Below are positions 55,501 through 63,472 of a stretch of 64,000 nt of DNA, one piece after another (the stretch's first letter is position 1; every line of letters begins with the position of its first letter). A program made the position numbers and the translations under genes. Source of the DNA: Anabaena sp. FACHB-1237 (lineage in GTDB: Bacteria > Cyanobacteriota > Cyanobacteriia > Cyanobacteriales > Nostocaceae); NCBI RefSeq assembly GCF_014696225.1, contig NZ_JACJPV010000007.1, positions 1 to 64,000 on the forward strand, written 5' to 3'. The notes under the pieces were generated by a model. The model saw only the letters and a program-made list of their open reading frames with translations, had not been told where the DNA came from and did not search any database.

Positions 55501-56679
55501 GTAACTCATATAATTGGTATTCGTCCTTTTATGTCACAGTTATTGTGTGAGCAAGTAGTTGGTAGAGCATTAAGAAGACGTAATTATGATTTAACAACAG
55601 ATAATAAGTTTGAAGAAGAAACCGCTAAAATTTTTGGTGTTCCTTTTGAGGTGATACCCTTCAAAGAAAATCCATTAGGAGCAAAGCGCAAGCCAGAAAA
55701 ACGTTATCATGTTTATGCAGTGCCAGGAAAATCACAATATAAAATTGAATTTCCCAGAGTTAAAGGTTATACCCAAGCAATTCAAAATAGGGTGACAGTT
55801 AATTGGGAGGCGATCGCTCCTTTAGAGATTGATCCTTTTAGAATAGCACCAGAAGTAGAAGTTAAATATACCATACCCAACAATCAAGGTAGACCGAGTT
55901 TAGCAGGTCCAGGGAAACTGGAAAGCATTGACCTTAACCCCTACCGCAAAGATAAACGGTTTCAAGAGTTAGCATTTGATTTAGCTAAGGATTTAACTGT
56001 AACTTATGTCAAATCAGAAAACTGTGAAGCACCACCCCATGTATTGTTTCCACAACTAAGGGCAATATGCGATCGCTACCTATCAGAAAAAGTAACAGCT
56101 TTTGCACCGGCGGACATATTAGATGTGTTTTTGTCACCTTATTATGGTTGGGTAATTGAGAGATTAGTAGAGGCAATACACCCTGATAAAAATGCTGGAG
56201 AAACCCCAGAAATACCAATTTATGACACTCATCGCGGCAAGGGTTCAACAGATGATGTGGACTTTTGGACGAGTAAAGATATTAGAGAAGTGGTGAAATC
56301 TCATGTTAATTGTATTGTTGCGGATACTTGGCAGTGGGAACAAGCAGCAGCTTATATTATTGACACCCATCCAGCAGTAGAAGCATTTGTTAAAAATGCC
56401 GGATTAGGTTTTACAATTCCCTACTTTGATAATGGAGAAAACCATGATTATATACCTGATTTTATTATTAGATTTAACACACCACAGCTTAATTATCTCA
56501 TCCTAGAAACAAAGGGTTATGACTTATTAAGAGATGTTAAAAAACAAGCAGCTATGCGATGGTGTCATGCTGTTAATGCCGATGGTAAACATGGTTATTG
56601 GCAATATGCTATGACTGGATTAAAGGAGGTGAGACAGTTGATTGATGAAGCAGTAAAAATGTGTTTTTACAAGCTATAG
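52531..56679 (+). CDS. res: Type III-like restriction enzyme Res subunit with intein
   Basis: 1382-residue precursor from ATG (MTYEVNEPILNSPFDEP); about 1041 residues after splicing. Superfamily 2 helicase motifs: Walker A MATGSGKTTV near residue 157, Walker B NDEAHHAYR near 352, SATPYYLKS, and after the intein QVVGRALRR (motif VI). The C-terminal PD-(D/E)XK-type nuclease is indicated by YIPDFIIRFN and LILETKG. An intein interrupts motif V between GMLTEGWD and CNTVTHIIG (54469-55491). Works with Mod to cut unmodified DNA by ATP-driven translocation. The stop codon lies inside an M1 element. Confidence 0.9.
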   Translation: MTYEVNEPILNSPFDEPSRYWFIREGYEPELKQGRRPAIVYPPREGDINWNLGKVLKPSPPDEFAPGYEMVLVNHIRERVKDWRQQRYPGVTRTTLELLEYWNRDGRERRLFFAQREAVETVIFLKEARADFLQGIHIPSDEPIDTTLKAFIRYACKMATGSGKTTVMGMLAAWSILNKVNSRSDSRFSDVVLIVCPNVTIKGRLQELNPNNGEASLYRTRDLVPSNLMDKLRQGKVLVTNWHIFEKRTPSTSGDDPAKVVKVGVPTITTETIKIAAKNETARGTRYLTLESLQQQIAMGQLEIRDEKKDKQGNLISVQVKATRYLESDAAWIKRILADAIGNKGNILVFNDEAHHAYRIAPNEKEDDTDDDEIEEYQEKEATIWVEGLDRIHKYRGINFCVDLSATPYYLKSARQDGNKPFEWVISDFSLMDAIESGLVKIPQLPIRDTTGAEISDLAYFNIWKWIMQKMTPTERGKKGASPKAEAVLKYTEFPITILGKEWEKIRQQWLESDDPRPPVFIIVCKNTKIAKCIYDWIAENQKPVNVPPCKIETLRNTETEINTIRVDSKVVEELESGNTKSDESKWMRFTLDTIGKTEWLKDNQGKSIYPENFVELAIKLNRPLHPPGRDIRCIISVGMLTEGWDCLDSETEILTPSGWVGRGQIKEGDLVYSLNKETEKLELVPVLEYGERKVRPDECMVKMESQHLNIRVTEGHQFHIKYRNPKDGGNLSKSFLTKTAYEIYERRSAYSLPLAAETAFSFVGIPLNDDEIRFIAWFMTDGGFSGAKVFISQSKHYHNEIRDLLNRLELDYTEQIIQPGENSFANAKPYYRFVIPKGTHKGSLNRNGWIKYQDYLDKDVSPLLHQMTREQFLIFWEELLKGDGEQLKNKSGWLWCCEKSQVDAYTQMAIVRGLSASYHDRITNSGKVVYRVSVRDRQWITTDPNDYRSSKAELEKPLPEETVWCIRNQNSTIITRRHGKIVILGNCNTVTHIIGIRPFMSQLLCEQVVGRALRRRNYDLTTDNKFEEETAKIFGVPFEVIPFKENPLGAKRKPEKRYHVYAVPGKSQYKIEFPRVKGYTQAIQNRVTVNWEAIAPLEIDPFRIAPEVEVKYTIPNNQGRPSLAGPGKLESIDLNPYRKDKRFQELAFDLAKDLTVTYVKSENCEAPPHVLFPQLRAICDRYLSEKVTAFAPADILDVFLSPYYGWVIERLVEAIHPDKNAGETPEIPIYDTHRGKGSTDDVDFWTSKDIREVVKSHVNCIVADTWQWEQAAAYIIDTHPAVEAFVKNAGLGFTIPYFDNGENHDYIPDFIIRFNTPQLNYLILETKGYDLLRDVKKQAAMRWCHAVNADGKHGYWQYAMTGLKEVRQLIDEAVKMCFYKL
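54469..55491 (+). other. LAGLIDADG intein in the Res helicase
   Basis: 341 residues in frame (1023 bp). Block A starts at Cys1: CLDSETEILTPSGW. Block B has the T-x-x-H motif (T68-E-G-H71 in IRVTEGHQF). Two LAGLIDADG endonuclease motifs are present, FIAWFMTDGG (Asp136) and WEELLKGDGE (Asp238). Blocks F/G: ETVWCIRNQNSTIIT and KIVILGN, ending at Asn341, followed by Cys as +1 extein residue. The penultimate residue is Gly340 instead of the usual His. Removing it restores GWDCNTVTHIIG, which matches other Res helicases. Confidence 0.92.
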
Positions 56680-56774
56680 CAATCATATTTGATTTGTAAA
56701 CCGTGAGGGTTTCAGATCCCCGACTTCTTGAAGAAGTCGGGGATCTCTGTGTTCAGAAATCAAATAAGAGTCCT
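56675..56774 (-). repeat. M1 MITE-like element, copy B
   Basis: Inverted copy of the element at 1433-1535: TATAGCAATCATATTTGATT at the left and AAATCAAATAAGAGTCCT at the right. The first TAG is the res stop codon (56677-56679). The right TA end is missing because an M2 fragment follows directly. Confidence 0.8.
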
Positions 56775-56830
56775 GAACACAGGCATCTTGCTGTGTTCAT
56801 AGTGTACATCATGTAGATGGAATGTGCTGT
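56775..56830 (+). repeat. M2 element, right half
   Basis: AACACAGGCATCTTGCTGTG to GGAATGTGCTGT, joined directly to M1 copy B; the left half is missing. Confidence 0.8.
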
Positions 56831-56876
56831 AATTTAGACTTGTTAAAACACCTCTAAGCACATCCTCCTCAAATTT

Positions 56877-57497
56877 CTAAATCATAGATTTCACGACAAA
56901 ATTGCGGAATATATTTAACATTTCTAAGCTAATTTCATGCCCCATTTCAAATTCATGATATTCTACTTTTACTCCTAACTTTTCTGTGACTTCTTTGGCT
57001 TTTAGGGCATCTTCTAAAGGTACTACTTGATCCTGTGTACCGTGCATAATTAAAGTTGGTGGAAAATCCCTTGTTTCTAAACTTTTTACACTGGGATGTA
57101 AGTAACCACTCATCACAACTAACCCAGCTAAAGGTAAGTTTAAACCTACATCTAACGTCATTGCCCCACCTTGGGAAAAACCACTGAGAATGGTTTTATT
57201 TAAGGGTATTCCAGTTTCATTTTCTAAGGATAATAACCAATCTATTAATAATTGTCGGCTTTCTGATAAACCTGCAAATATATTTTCCGCTCTTAAATCA
57301 TACCAGGCTTTACCGCTTGGATTATAAGGGTAGGCATAGGGCGCATGGGGAAATATAAATTGATAATTTGGTAATTTGAAATAGGGAAATAATGAGGCAA
57401 CATCGTTCGCATCTGCACCCCAACCATGTAAGGTGATAACTAAACCTTGGGGTTCGGTTTGGGCGGGAAATTTGATAAATTCTAATGTTTGATTCAT
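56877..57497 (-). CDS. Carboxylesterase/phospholipase-like alpha/beta hydrolase
   Basis: 206 residues. Abhydrolase_2 (YpfH/carboxylesterase) family: oxyanion loop LHGWGADANDVASLFP near 24, nucleophile Ser108 in GFSQGGAM, catalytic Asp156 in HGTQDQVVPL and His187 in EMGHEIS. No signal peptide, so cytoplasmic. Acts on short acyl or lyso-phospholipid esters in related proteins; substrate not known. Confidence 0.9.
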   Translation of the reverse strand: MNQTLEFIKFPAQTEPQGLVITLHGWGADANDVASLFPYFKLPNYQFIFPHAPYAYPYNPSGKAWYDLRAENIFAGLSESRQLLIDWLLSLENETGIPLNKTILSGFSQGGAMTLDVGLNLPLAGLVVMSGYLHPSVKSLETRDFPPTLIMHGTQDQVVPLEDALKAKEVTEKLGVKVEYHEFEMGHEISLEMLNIFRNFVVKSMI

Positions 57498-57514
57498 GGT
57501 ATTTTGTAAGGTGA

Positions 57515-57614
57515 TAAGCTGTTGTGCCTTTAACTTGAATAATTAATACAAGCAAGATGCTTGTGCTACTGTAACTTCAGGTTTTTTAATTATACAGTGC
57601 TGCACATTAGCTTA
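57515..57614 (+). repeat. M3 MITE-like element, copy 4
   Basis: 100 bp, TAAGCTGTTGTGC to GCACATTAGCTTA, with a small internal deletion relative to copy 1. It lies 18 bp upstream of the esterase start. Confidence 0.9.
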
Positions 57615-57670
57615 GGTGAGAAATTGAAAACTCAGTCAAAAATTGAAAGGCGATTAGAAGTTGATAATTC

Positions 57671-58048
57671 CTATAAATTCCAACCTAGTGCATTGGCTAT
57701 TTGTCCAGATAATTCTAAGGGATTAAATGGTTTAGCGATCGCACTTTTAACTCCTAATTCTGCATAGCGAACACGATCAGCTATTTGAATTTTAGCAGTT
57801 AACAAAATCACAGGAATTGATTGAGTTTGGGGATTAGATTGTAATTTATCAAACACAGCTAATCCATCCATATCAGGCATCATCACATCTAATAAAATAG
57901 CATCTGGTTGATGTTTTTCCGCCATGATGATCCCGTCTTTTCCAGAACTAACTGTGATCACTTCCCAACCTGCTACTGTTTCTATACAGATTTTAGCAAT
58001 TTCTTGAATATATTCTTCATTGTCTACTACTAAAATTTTTTTACTCAT
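57671..58048 (-). CDS. Stand-alone CheY-like response regulator
   Basis: 125 residues, a single receiver domain: acidic pocket VVDNEEY, phosphoacceptor Asp54 in AILLDVMMPDMDG, Thr in VILLTAK and Lys in IAKPFNP. No output domain. It follows the hybrid kinase gene by 53 bp on the same strand, so it is a probable phosphorelay partner of it. Confidence 0.93.
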   Translation of the reverse strand: MSKKILVVDNEEYIQEIAKICIETVAGWEVITVSSGKDGIIMAEKHQPDAILLDVMMPDMDGLAVFDKLQSNPQTQSIPVILLTAKIQIADRVRYAELGVKSAIAKPFNPLELSGQIANALGWNL

Positions 58049-58101
58049 CGTTGATTTTCGGTATTTGGTAATTGGTAATTACAAATGTATCCTTTTTACT
58101 G

Positions 58102-61100
58102 TTAGTTATCACCTAAATTATGAGTTATACGTTGTAATAAGTCCATAATTCTTTGTTCAAATTCTTGAGTTGTGATTCTCCCCTTGGTTAAAAATTCTGT
58201 ATATCCTAATTTTAAACGATTGTGTTCCGATTCATCCAAATCCTTAGCCGAATAAATCACTAAAGGAATATTACACAGTTGATTATGTTGTTTTAACCAA
58301 TCTACTACAGTAAAGCCATCACTGCCTGGCAAAATTAAATCCAGAATTAATAAATCTGGGTGAACTTTTTGACTTAAATGAATTGCTTCTTGTCCAGTTT
58401 TTGCTAAAAATGTTTCAATTTCATGCCTTTCAAATACTGTAACTAATAATTTTGCCAGATTTTGATCATCTTCTACTATTAATATCTTCAATTTTTTCAA
58501 AGGTTCAGAAATAACTTGTTTTAAGGAATGTAATAATGATATTTCCTCTATGGGTTTACTGATCCAATCTACAAAATCTTTACTAGTGGCATGGCTATGA
58601 TTTTGTTTGTAAACACTACAAATAACAATCGGTATATGTTGAGTATCTTCACGTTCTTTTAAGATGGCCATTGTTTCCCAACCATTCATTTCTGGCATTA
58701 ATAAATCTAGTAAAATAACATCAGGTTGATAGGTAATTGCGGAGGCGATCGCTTCTTCTCCACTAGCCACTGTAATCACTCGATATCCACCTTTTTTTAA
58801 TAAGGATTTTAACTCTGCTAAAATTGCTTGATCATCATCACATACTAACACTAAAGGCGATTTATTTTTATTGATAACTGGTGTTCTATTAACACTTTGG
58901 TTAACTGCTATATCAGGATAAATTGCTAAAATTGGCAAAGTAAGATAAAAACTACTACCTGATCCTAAAACACTTTCTACCCAAATAGAACCATCATGTT
59001 GTTGCACTATACTTTTACAAATTGCTAATCCTAAACCTGTACCATCATGATTCCTAGAATCAGAAGAATCTACCTGTTGAAATCTCTCAAAAATACTATG
59101 TAATTTATCTGCTGGAATACCTCTACCAGAATCTTTTACTGTCACTAATAATTGATCCTCTTGTTGTTCTACTATTAAATAAACTGTGGAACCAGCAACA
59201 GAAAATTTAATGGCATTACTCAATAAATTAGTAAAAACTTGCACAATTCTATCAGGATCAGCCCAAATTTTTACAGGCAAACTAGAAATAGATAAATTAA
59301 CGTTAACCTTATCTGCTAAAGACTGCATCACATTTAACGCTGAATTAATCAAATCTGATAAATTACAAATTTCTTTTTCCATTTTCACTTTACCAGATTC
59401 AATTCTTTCAATATCTAAAATATCATTAATTAACCTCACTAACCTTTCTGTACTATCTGTAGCAATTTGTAATAAACGCCTACCTTGTTCTGAATTTGTA
59501 GGTAATAACCCACTATTTAACATCCCTAAAGAACCATGAATTGATGTTAATGGAGTGCGTAATTCATGACTAACCACAGAAACAAATTCATCTTTCATTT
59601 TTTCAATTTGTCTTCTTTCTGTTATATCCCTTAAAATTACAGTATAAACACTTTCTGCACCCACATCTAATTTAGAAATAGATGCTTCTGCGGCAAATTC
59701 ACTACCATCTTGACGACGGCCAAATATTTCGCGTCTTTCCCCCATCCTCCTTGCTGAATTATTTGTTTTTCCAAAATCATCTACATAATTATGATGCGCT
59801 TGTACAAATCTTAAAGGTAATAATAAATCTAAAGATTTACCAATAACATCTTCGGCGTTATAACCAAAAATCTTTTCTGCTCCTTGATTAAATAAGGTAA
59901 TCTTCTGATCATTATCAATAGAAATAATGGCATCATCAGCAATACTTAAAATGCCTTGAAATCGAGTTTGAGAAATTCTTAATGCTTCCTGTTCTATTTG
60001 TAATTGATAATTGACAGCAATTAATTCTGCTGTGCGTTCTGCTACTCTTAATTCTAATTCATTTTTAGCTTTTTGTAAGGCTAACTCTGTTTGTTTACGT
60101 CCGGTAATATCACGAGCAATAATTTGGATTGATTCTACTCCTTTATATCTCAAAGGAGCCATAACAATTTGTACATCAATCACGGTTTTATCTAATTTAA
60201 TAAATTCTACTTCATGTAAAGTAATTGATTGTTGATTTCTCAAAACACTTTGTAGATGATCTTGAATTTGTATTTGATAACCTTCTTGGACAAAATTCAT
60301 TATTGATTTACCTAATAATTCTGCTTTTGTACTCACACCAAATAATCCTAATGTAGCACTATTCAAAAAGACAAAATTACCCTGTTGCACAATAAAAATC
60401 CCATCGGGATAAACTTCTACCAATTTATGGTAATTATCTTCAATATGTTCACCATGACTTTTGCGTTCTACTAGTTGATGATTTTCACTTTTTTCTATTC
60501 TCTTTCTTAATCTTACCCGTTCTAAACGGTTAATAATTCTAGTAATTAATTCTGCTTCAATAATTGGCTTATTTACAAAATCATCAGCCCCTGCACTAAA
60601 TACTTCATTAACCACTTCGGCATTATTATGAACTGTGAGAAATAAAATTGGTAGCTCACTTCCTTGAGGTTGATTCCTAATCATTTGACATAATTGTATC
60701 CCATTAATATGTGGCATCTCCACATCTAAAATTAACATATCTAATTGTTGATTTTCCCACATTGACAACAATTCACGTGAGTCATTGAGAGTAATAATTT
60801 TCATCCCCCAAGGAGTTAATAATGTCTGTAATAATCCTAAAATTTGCGGATCATCATCTACTACTAAAATTGTGGCTTCAATGTGATTATGATTAAAATT
60901 CGTCGTTACAGTTTGACTTAAATTATTAGTAATTGTTTCTTGATGATGACTTTCTACAGCCTGTTTGAGTAAGTTGATTAATTTTTCTAGCTGAGATATT
61001 TCTTTATTTGTTAAACCTTTACTAGACCTTAGTAATTTTTCAATTTTTTTGGCTAACTCTGACCCGGAATTTAAACCGAAAGTCCCTAAAGAACCCGCTA

Positions 61101-61965
61101 AAGAATGGGCAGATTGATAGGCTTCTGTTTGTAATTCTCGGTGATTGATAAATTTTTCTATGCTAGTTATTTGTTGATCAATTCTGTCTTCAAATTTTAA
61201 CCAAATATCGTTAATTTTTGCCATAGTTATGGTATCTTTACTGTTATTATCTTTTGCTTTTCCTAGAGAGTTTTTTTCATCTTCTTTTTCTTCCTCAGAT
61301 TTAAGACGATAGCCAATACCATAAACTGTTTCTATAAAATCACTGGATGCTCCTGCATTTCTTAATTTCATTCGCAAGCCTTTAATATGAGTGCGAACTG
61401 CTTCTTCTCCAGGAGTATCTTCATAAGACCAAAGATGTTCTAAAATCATCCCACAACTAAATACTCGCCGATTATTTCGCATAAATAATTCTAATAAGGC
61501 GTATTCTTTGGGGGTTAATGCCAAAATTTGTTGATTATAAGTAACTTCACAACTACTAGGATCTAATCGTAAATTTGCACATTCTAAAATTGGCTTAGAA
61601 GATACATTTCCTCTGCGTAATAAAGCCCGTACACGGGCGACTAATTCTTCTTCATCAAATGGTTTTACTACATAGTCGTCCGCACCAGCATCTAAACCAA
61701 TGGCTTTTTCATGACTAGTATCACAACCTGTTAATAATAAAATGGGAACTTGTTGACTACTAGAACGAATTTTCCGACATAAACTAATTCCATCTAACTG
61801 GGGTAAGATGACATCTAATAAAATTAAATCATATTCGTAGGTTGTAATTAGTTCCCATGCTGTATTACCATCAGTTGCTACTTCTACCGCATAATTTTGA
61901 TTTTCCAGAATCATGGTAAGTGTATAAGCATTTAATTTATCATCTTCAACAACTAAAATTTTCAT
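58102..61965 (-). CDS. Giant hybrid: OmpR-type regulator + Hpt + PAS + histidine kinase + receivers
   Basis: 1287 residues. Order: receiver 1 (Asp51) and OmpR/PhoB winged helix (about 125-222: TPKEYALLELF, VYGIGYRLK); Hpt-like domain (about 250-345, His287 in SAHSLAGS); receiver 2 (Asp414); PAS (about 515-625); short coiled coil; PAS (about 665-785); HisKA with His800 (FVSVVSHELRTPLTSIHG); HATPase (FTNLLSNAIKFS, DSGRGIP, GTGLGLAI); then two C-terminal receivers (VILLDLLMPEMNG and LLILDLILPGSDG). No transmembrane segment, so cytoplasmic. One protein therefore contains sensor, phosphorelay and promoter-binding parts. A response regulator gene follows. Upstream lies a GTTAAC direct repeat. Confidence 0.93.
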   Translation of the reverse strand: MKILVVEDDKLNAYTLTMILENQNYAVEVATDGNTAWELITTYEYDLILLDVILPQLDGISLCRKIRSSSQQVPILLLTGCDTSHEKAIGLDAGADDYVVKPFDEEELVARVRALLRRGNVSSKPILECANLRLDPSSCEVTYNQQILALTPKEYALLELFMRNNRRVFSCGMILEHLWSYEDTPGEEAVRTHIKGLRMKLRNAGASSDFIETVYGIGYRLKSEEEKEDEKNSLGKAKDNNSKDTITMAKINDIWLKFEDRIDQQITSIEKFINHRELQTEAYQSAHSLAGSLGTFGLNSGSELAKKIEKLLRSSKGLTNKEISQLEKLINLLKQAVESHHQETITNNLSQTVTTNFNHNHIEATILVVDDDPQILGLLQTLLTPWGMKIITLNDSRELLSMWENQQLDMLILDVEMPHINGIQLCQMIRNQPQGSELPILFLTVHNNAEVVNEVFSAGADDFVNKPIIEAELITRIINRLERVRLRKRIEKSENHQLVERKSHGEHIEDNYHKLVEVYPDGIFIVQQGNFVFLNSATLGLFGVSTKAELLGKSIMNFVQEGYQIQIQDHLQSVLRNQQSITLHEVEFIKLDKTVIDVQIVMAPLRYKGVESIQIIARDITGRKQTELALQKAKNELELRVAERTAELIAVNYQLQIEQEALRISQTRFQGILSIADDAIISIDNDQKITLFNQGAEKIFGYNAEDVIGKSLDLLLPLRFVQAHHNYVDDFGKTNNSARRMGERREIFGRRQDGSEFAAEASISKLDVGAESVYTVILRDITERRQIEKMKDEFVSVVSHELRTPLTSIHGSLGMLNSGLLPTNSEQGRRLLQIATDSTERLVRLINDILDIERIESGKVKMEKEICNLSDLINSALNVMQSLADKVNVNLSISSLPVKIWADPDRIVQVFTNLLSNAIKFSVAGSTVYLIVEQQEDQLLVTVKDSGRGIPADKLHSIFERFQQVDSSDSRNHDGTGLGLAICKSIVQQHDGSIWVESVLGSGSSFYLTLPILAIYPDIAVNQSVNRTPVINKNKSPLVLVCDDDQAILAELKSLLKKGGYRVITVASGEEAIASAITYQPDVILLDLLMPEMNGWETMAILKEREDTQHIPIVICSVYKQNHSHATSKDFVDWISKPIEEISLLHSLKQVISEPLKKLKILIVEDDQNLAKLLVTVFERHEIETFLAKTGQEAIHLSQKVHPDLLILDLILPGSDGFTVVDWLKQHNQLCNIPLVIYSAKDLDESEHNRLKLGYTEFLTKGRITTQEFEQRIMDLLQRITHNLGDN

Positions 61966-62002
61966 TTCTAATGATTCCCTGATCTAAGAGTTTTTAAATT
62001 TT

Positions 62003-62046
62003 TAAATTGTTAAAATTGTTAAAATTGTTAAAATTGTTAAAATTGT
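62003..62046. repeat. 9-bp tandem repeat (TAAAATTGT)x4
   Basis: Four perfect TAAAATTGT units (62011-62046) after a degenerate one, 38 bp upstream of the hybrid-kinase ATG and hence in its leader or promoter. Confidence 0.95.
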
Positions 62047-62128
62047 AGTCAGCATTTCACTATCATTAGTTAATGTTAGTTAGCTAATATTATTTGGTCA
62101 ATATCTTAAAAGACAATAATGCACAAAT

Positions 62129-62145
62129 GTTAACGAAAAGTTAAC
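62129..62145. promoter_or_regulatory. GTTAAC direct repeat with 11-bp pitch
   Basis: GTTAACGAAAAGTTAAC: two GTTAAC words whose starts are 11 bp apart, about 165 bp before the hybrid-kinase start. OmpR/PhoB-type winged helices usually bind direct repeats at this pitch, so autoregulation is possible. Confidence 0.35.
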
Positions 62146-62541
62146 TATCTGGTCATTAGTTATGATCCTTTAAATGTTATTGTGGAAATTTCAGTCTTTT
62201 TACAGATGACTAATAACTCAATTTTGAGAAAAGACTGAAAAATTGTGGATAATCTAAAAATAATGATCAGATCAATTATACTTGATATTTGAAGATTTTC
62301 CCTATGCTCTGGAGCATAATTTAAGTATTTATTCACTATTAATAAGTATTAATAAATGTTAAGTTTAATGAATATATCTAACAAAATGTTAAGATGAAGA
62401 TTGTTTCTATCGCTTCAGGGACGGCTACTTGCTAAATGCCACTAAAATTTACTGATTTCTTTTATATTTTCATCTTCTACTTATCTCTGAAAACTCGCTA
62501 TATTAACAATTAATTAGTAAAGTTAAGAAACAATTATCCCT

Positions 62542-63165
62542 ATGGAAAGAACCGAAATAAATTTCTTTACCCAACCTACAGATATTCCCCCAGGACATCT
62601 GAATATTATGGGTTATATTGATAAATCGGAAGTTAATGGTCCTGGTTGTCGGGCTGTAATTTGGGTACAAGGTTGTAAAAAAGAATGTCCGGGTTGCTTT
62701 AATCCCAATTCTTGGGATTTTGAAATTAACCAATTGGTGGCTATTGATACTCTGGTAGAAAATATTCTCAGTAATCCTTTCAATACCGGTGTCACTTTTT
62801 CTGGTGGTGAGCCTTTTTGGCAAGCATCGGCTTTAGCGGAAGTAGCTAGAAAGGTGAAAGCTAAAGGTTTAAATGTGATGTCTTTTAGCGGGTTTACTTT
62901 AGAACAGTTAAAATCTAAATCTGCACCTCCTGGTTCTCAAGAATTATTGGCGGAATTAGACATTTTAATTGATGGTCCTTTTGTGGAATCTTTGGCTATT
63001 AATTCTCCTAATTCTCCGGTTTCTTCTAGTAACCAAAGGGTGAATATTTTTAATCCAGATTTTGAAAATAAAATTAGTTGGGCTAGTGATCAAATTGAGG
63101 TACATATTCTTAAAGATGGTAGTCGCATTGTTACTGGTTATCAAGGTTTATTGGAATTAACTTAA
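62542..63165 (+). CDS. Radical-SAM 4Fe-4S activase-like protein (NrdG-like)
   Basis: 207 residues. The radical SAM cluster motif is Cys45-x3-Cys49-x2-Cys52 (WVQGCKKECPGCFNPNSWDF), followed by VTFSGGEPFWQASALAEVA. This is the compact fold of anaerobic ribonucleotide reductase activases and related single-cluster activases. No nrdD or glycyl-radical enzyme is nearby. Function beyond radical generation cannot be stated. Divergent from the hybrid kinase. Confidence 0.85.
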   Translation: MERTEINFFTQPTDIPPGHLNIMGYIDKSEVNGPGCRAVIWVQGCKKECPGCFNPNSWDFEINQLVAIDTLVENILSNPFNTGVTFSGGEPFWQASALAEVARKVKAKGLNVMSFSGFTLEQLKSKSAPPGSQELLAELDILIDGPFVESLAINSPNSPVSSSNQRVNIFNPDFENKISWASDQIEVHILKDGSRIVTGYQGLLELT

Positions 63166-63472
63166 GCTATCAGCTATCAGCTATCAGTAGTCAGTTTAAA
63201 AATTTCTCAGCAAGTCCTTTGTATTTGTTTCTTTTTATTCCTTGTATTTCAACATTTCAGGTAAATGGCTGTTCGCGTAGCGTCCTGTTAGAAATTAGCT
63301 GATACCTGACTGCTGAATGCTGAATGCTTGCAACAAGATCCTAAATTTTTTTTATTTTGTCTAATCATATTTTGCTAATAGTTGACCAAAAATCTGGGAT
63401 ACAAGCCCCGTCCTTGACGGCTTTTCTTGATTTTTAATATACTCCTTTAGCACCTTGAGGTCGGTGAATATA
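63166..63472. other. Intergenic region with short repeats
   Basis: Holds GCTATCA heptamers at about 63169-63190, TGTTCGCGTAGCGTCCTGTT and a GCCCCGTCCTTGACGG hairpin-like word at about 63404-63420. No gene seen. Confidence 0.5.

Larger units (their letters stand above)
61966..62541. other. Divergent regulatory region of the hybrid kinase
   Basis: 576 bp between the divergent hybrid-kinase and 4Fe-4S activase genes, with the repeats listed separately and no gene. Confidence 0.5.

Noticed and set aside
60011..60235. Plus-strand frames inside the hybrid kinase
   Set aside because: Antisense shadows of PAS and HATPase coding sequence.
63404..63420. IS605-type end hairpin (GCCCCGTCCTTGACGG)
   Set aside because: No tnpA or tnpB remnant next to it; too short to support an element.
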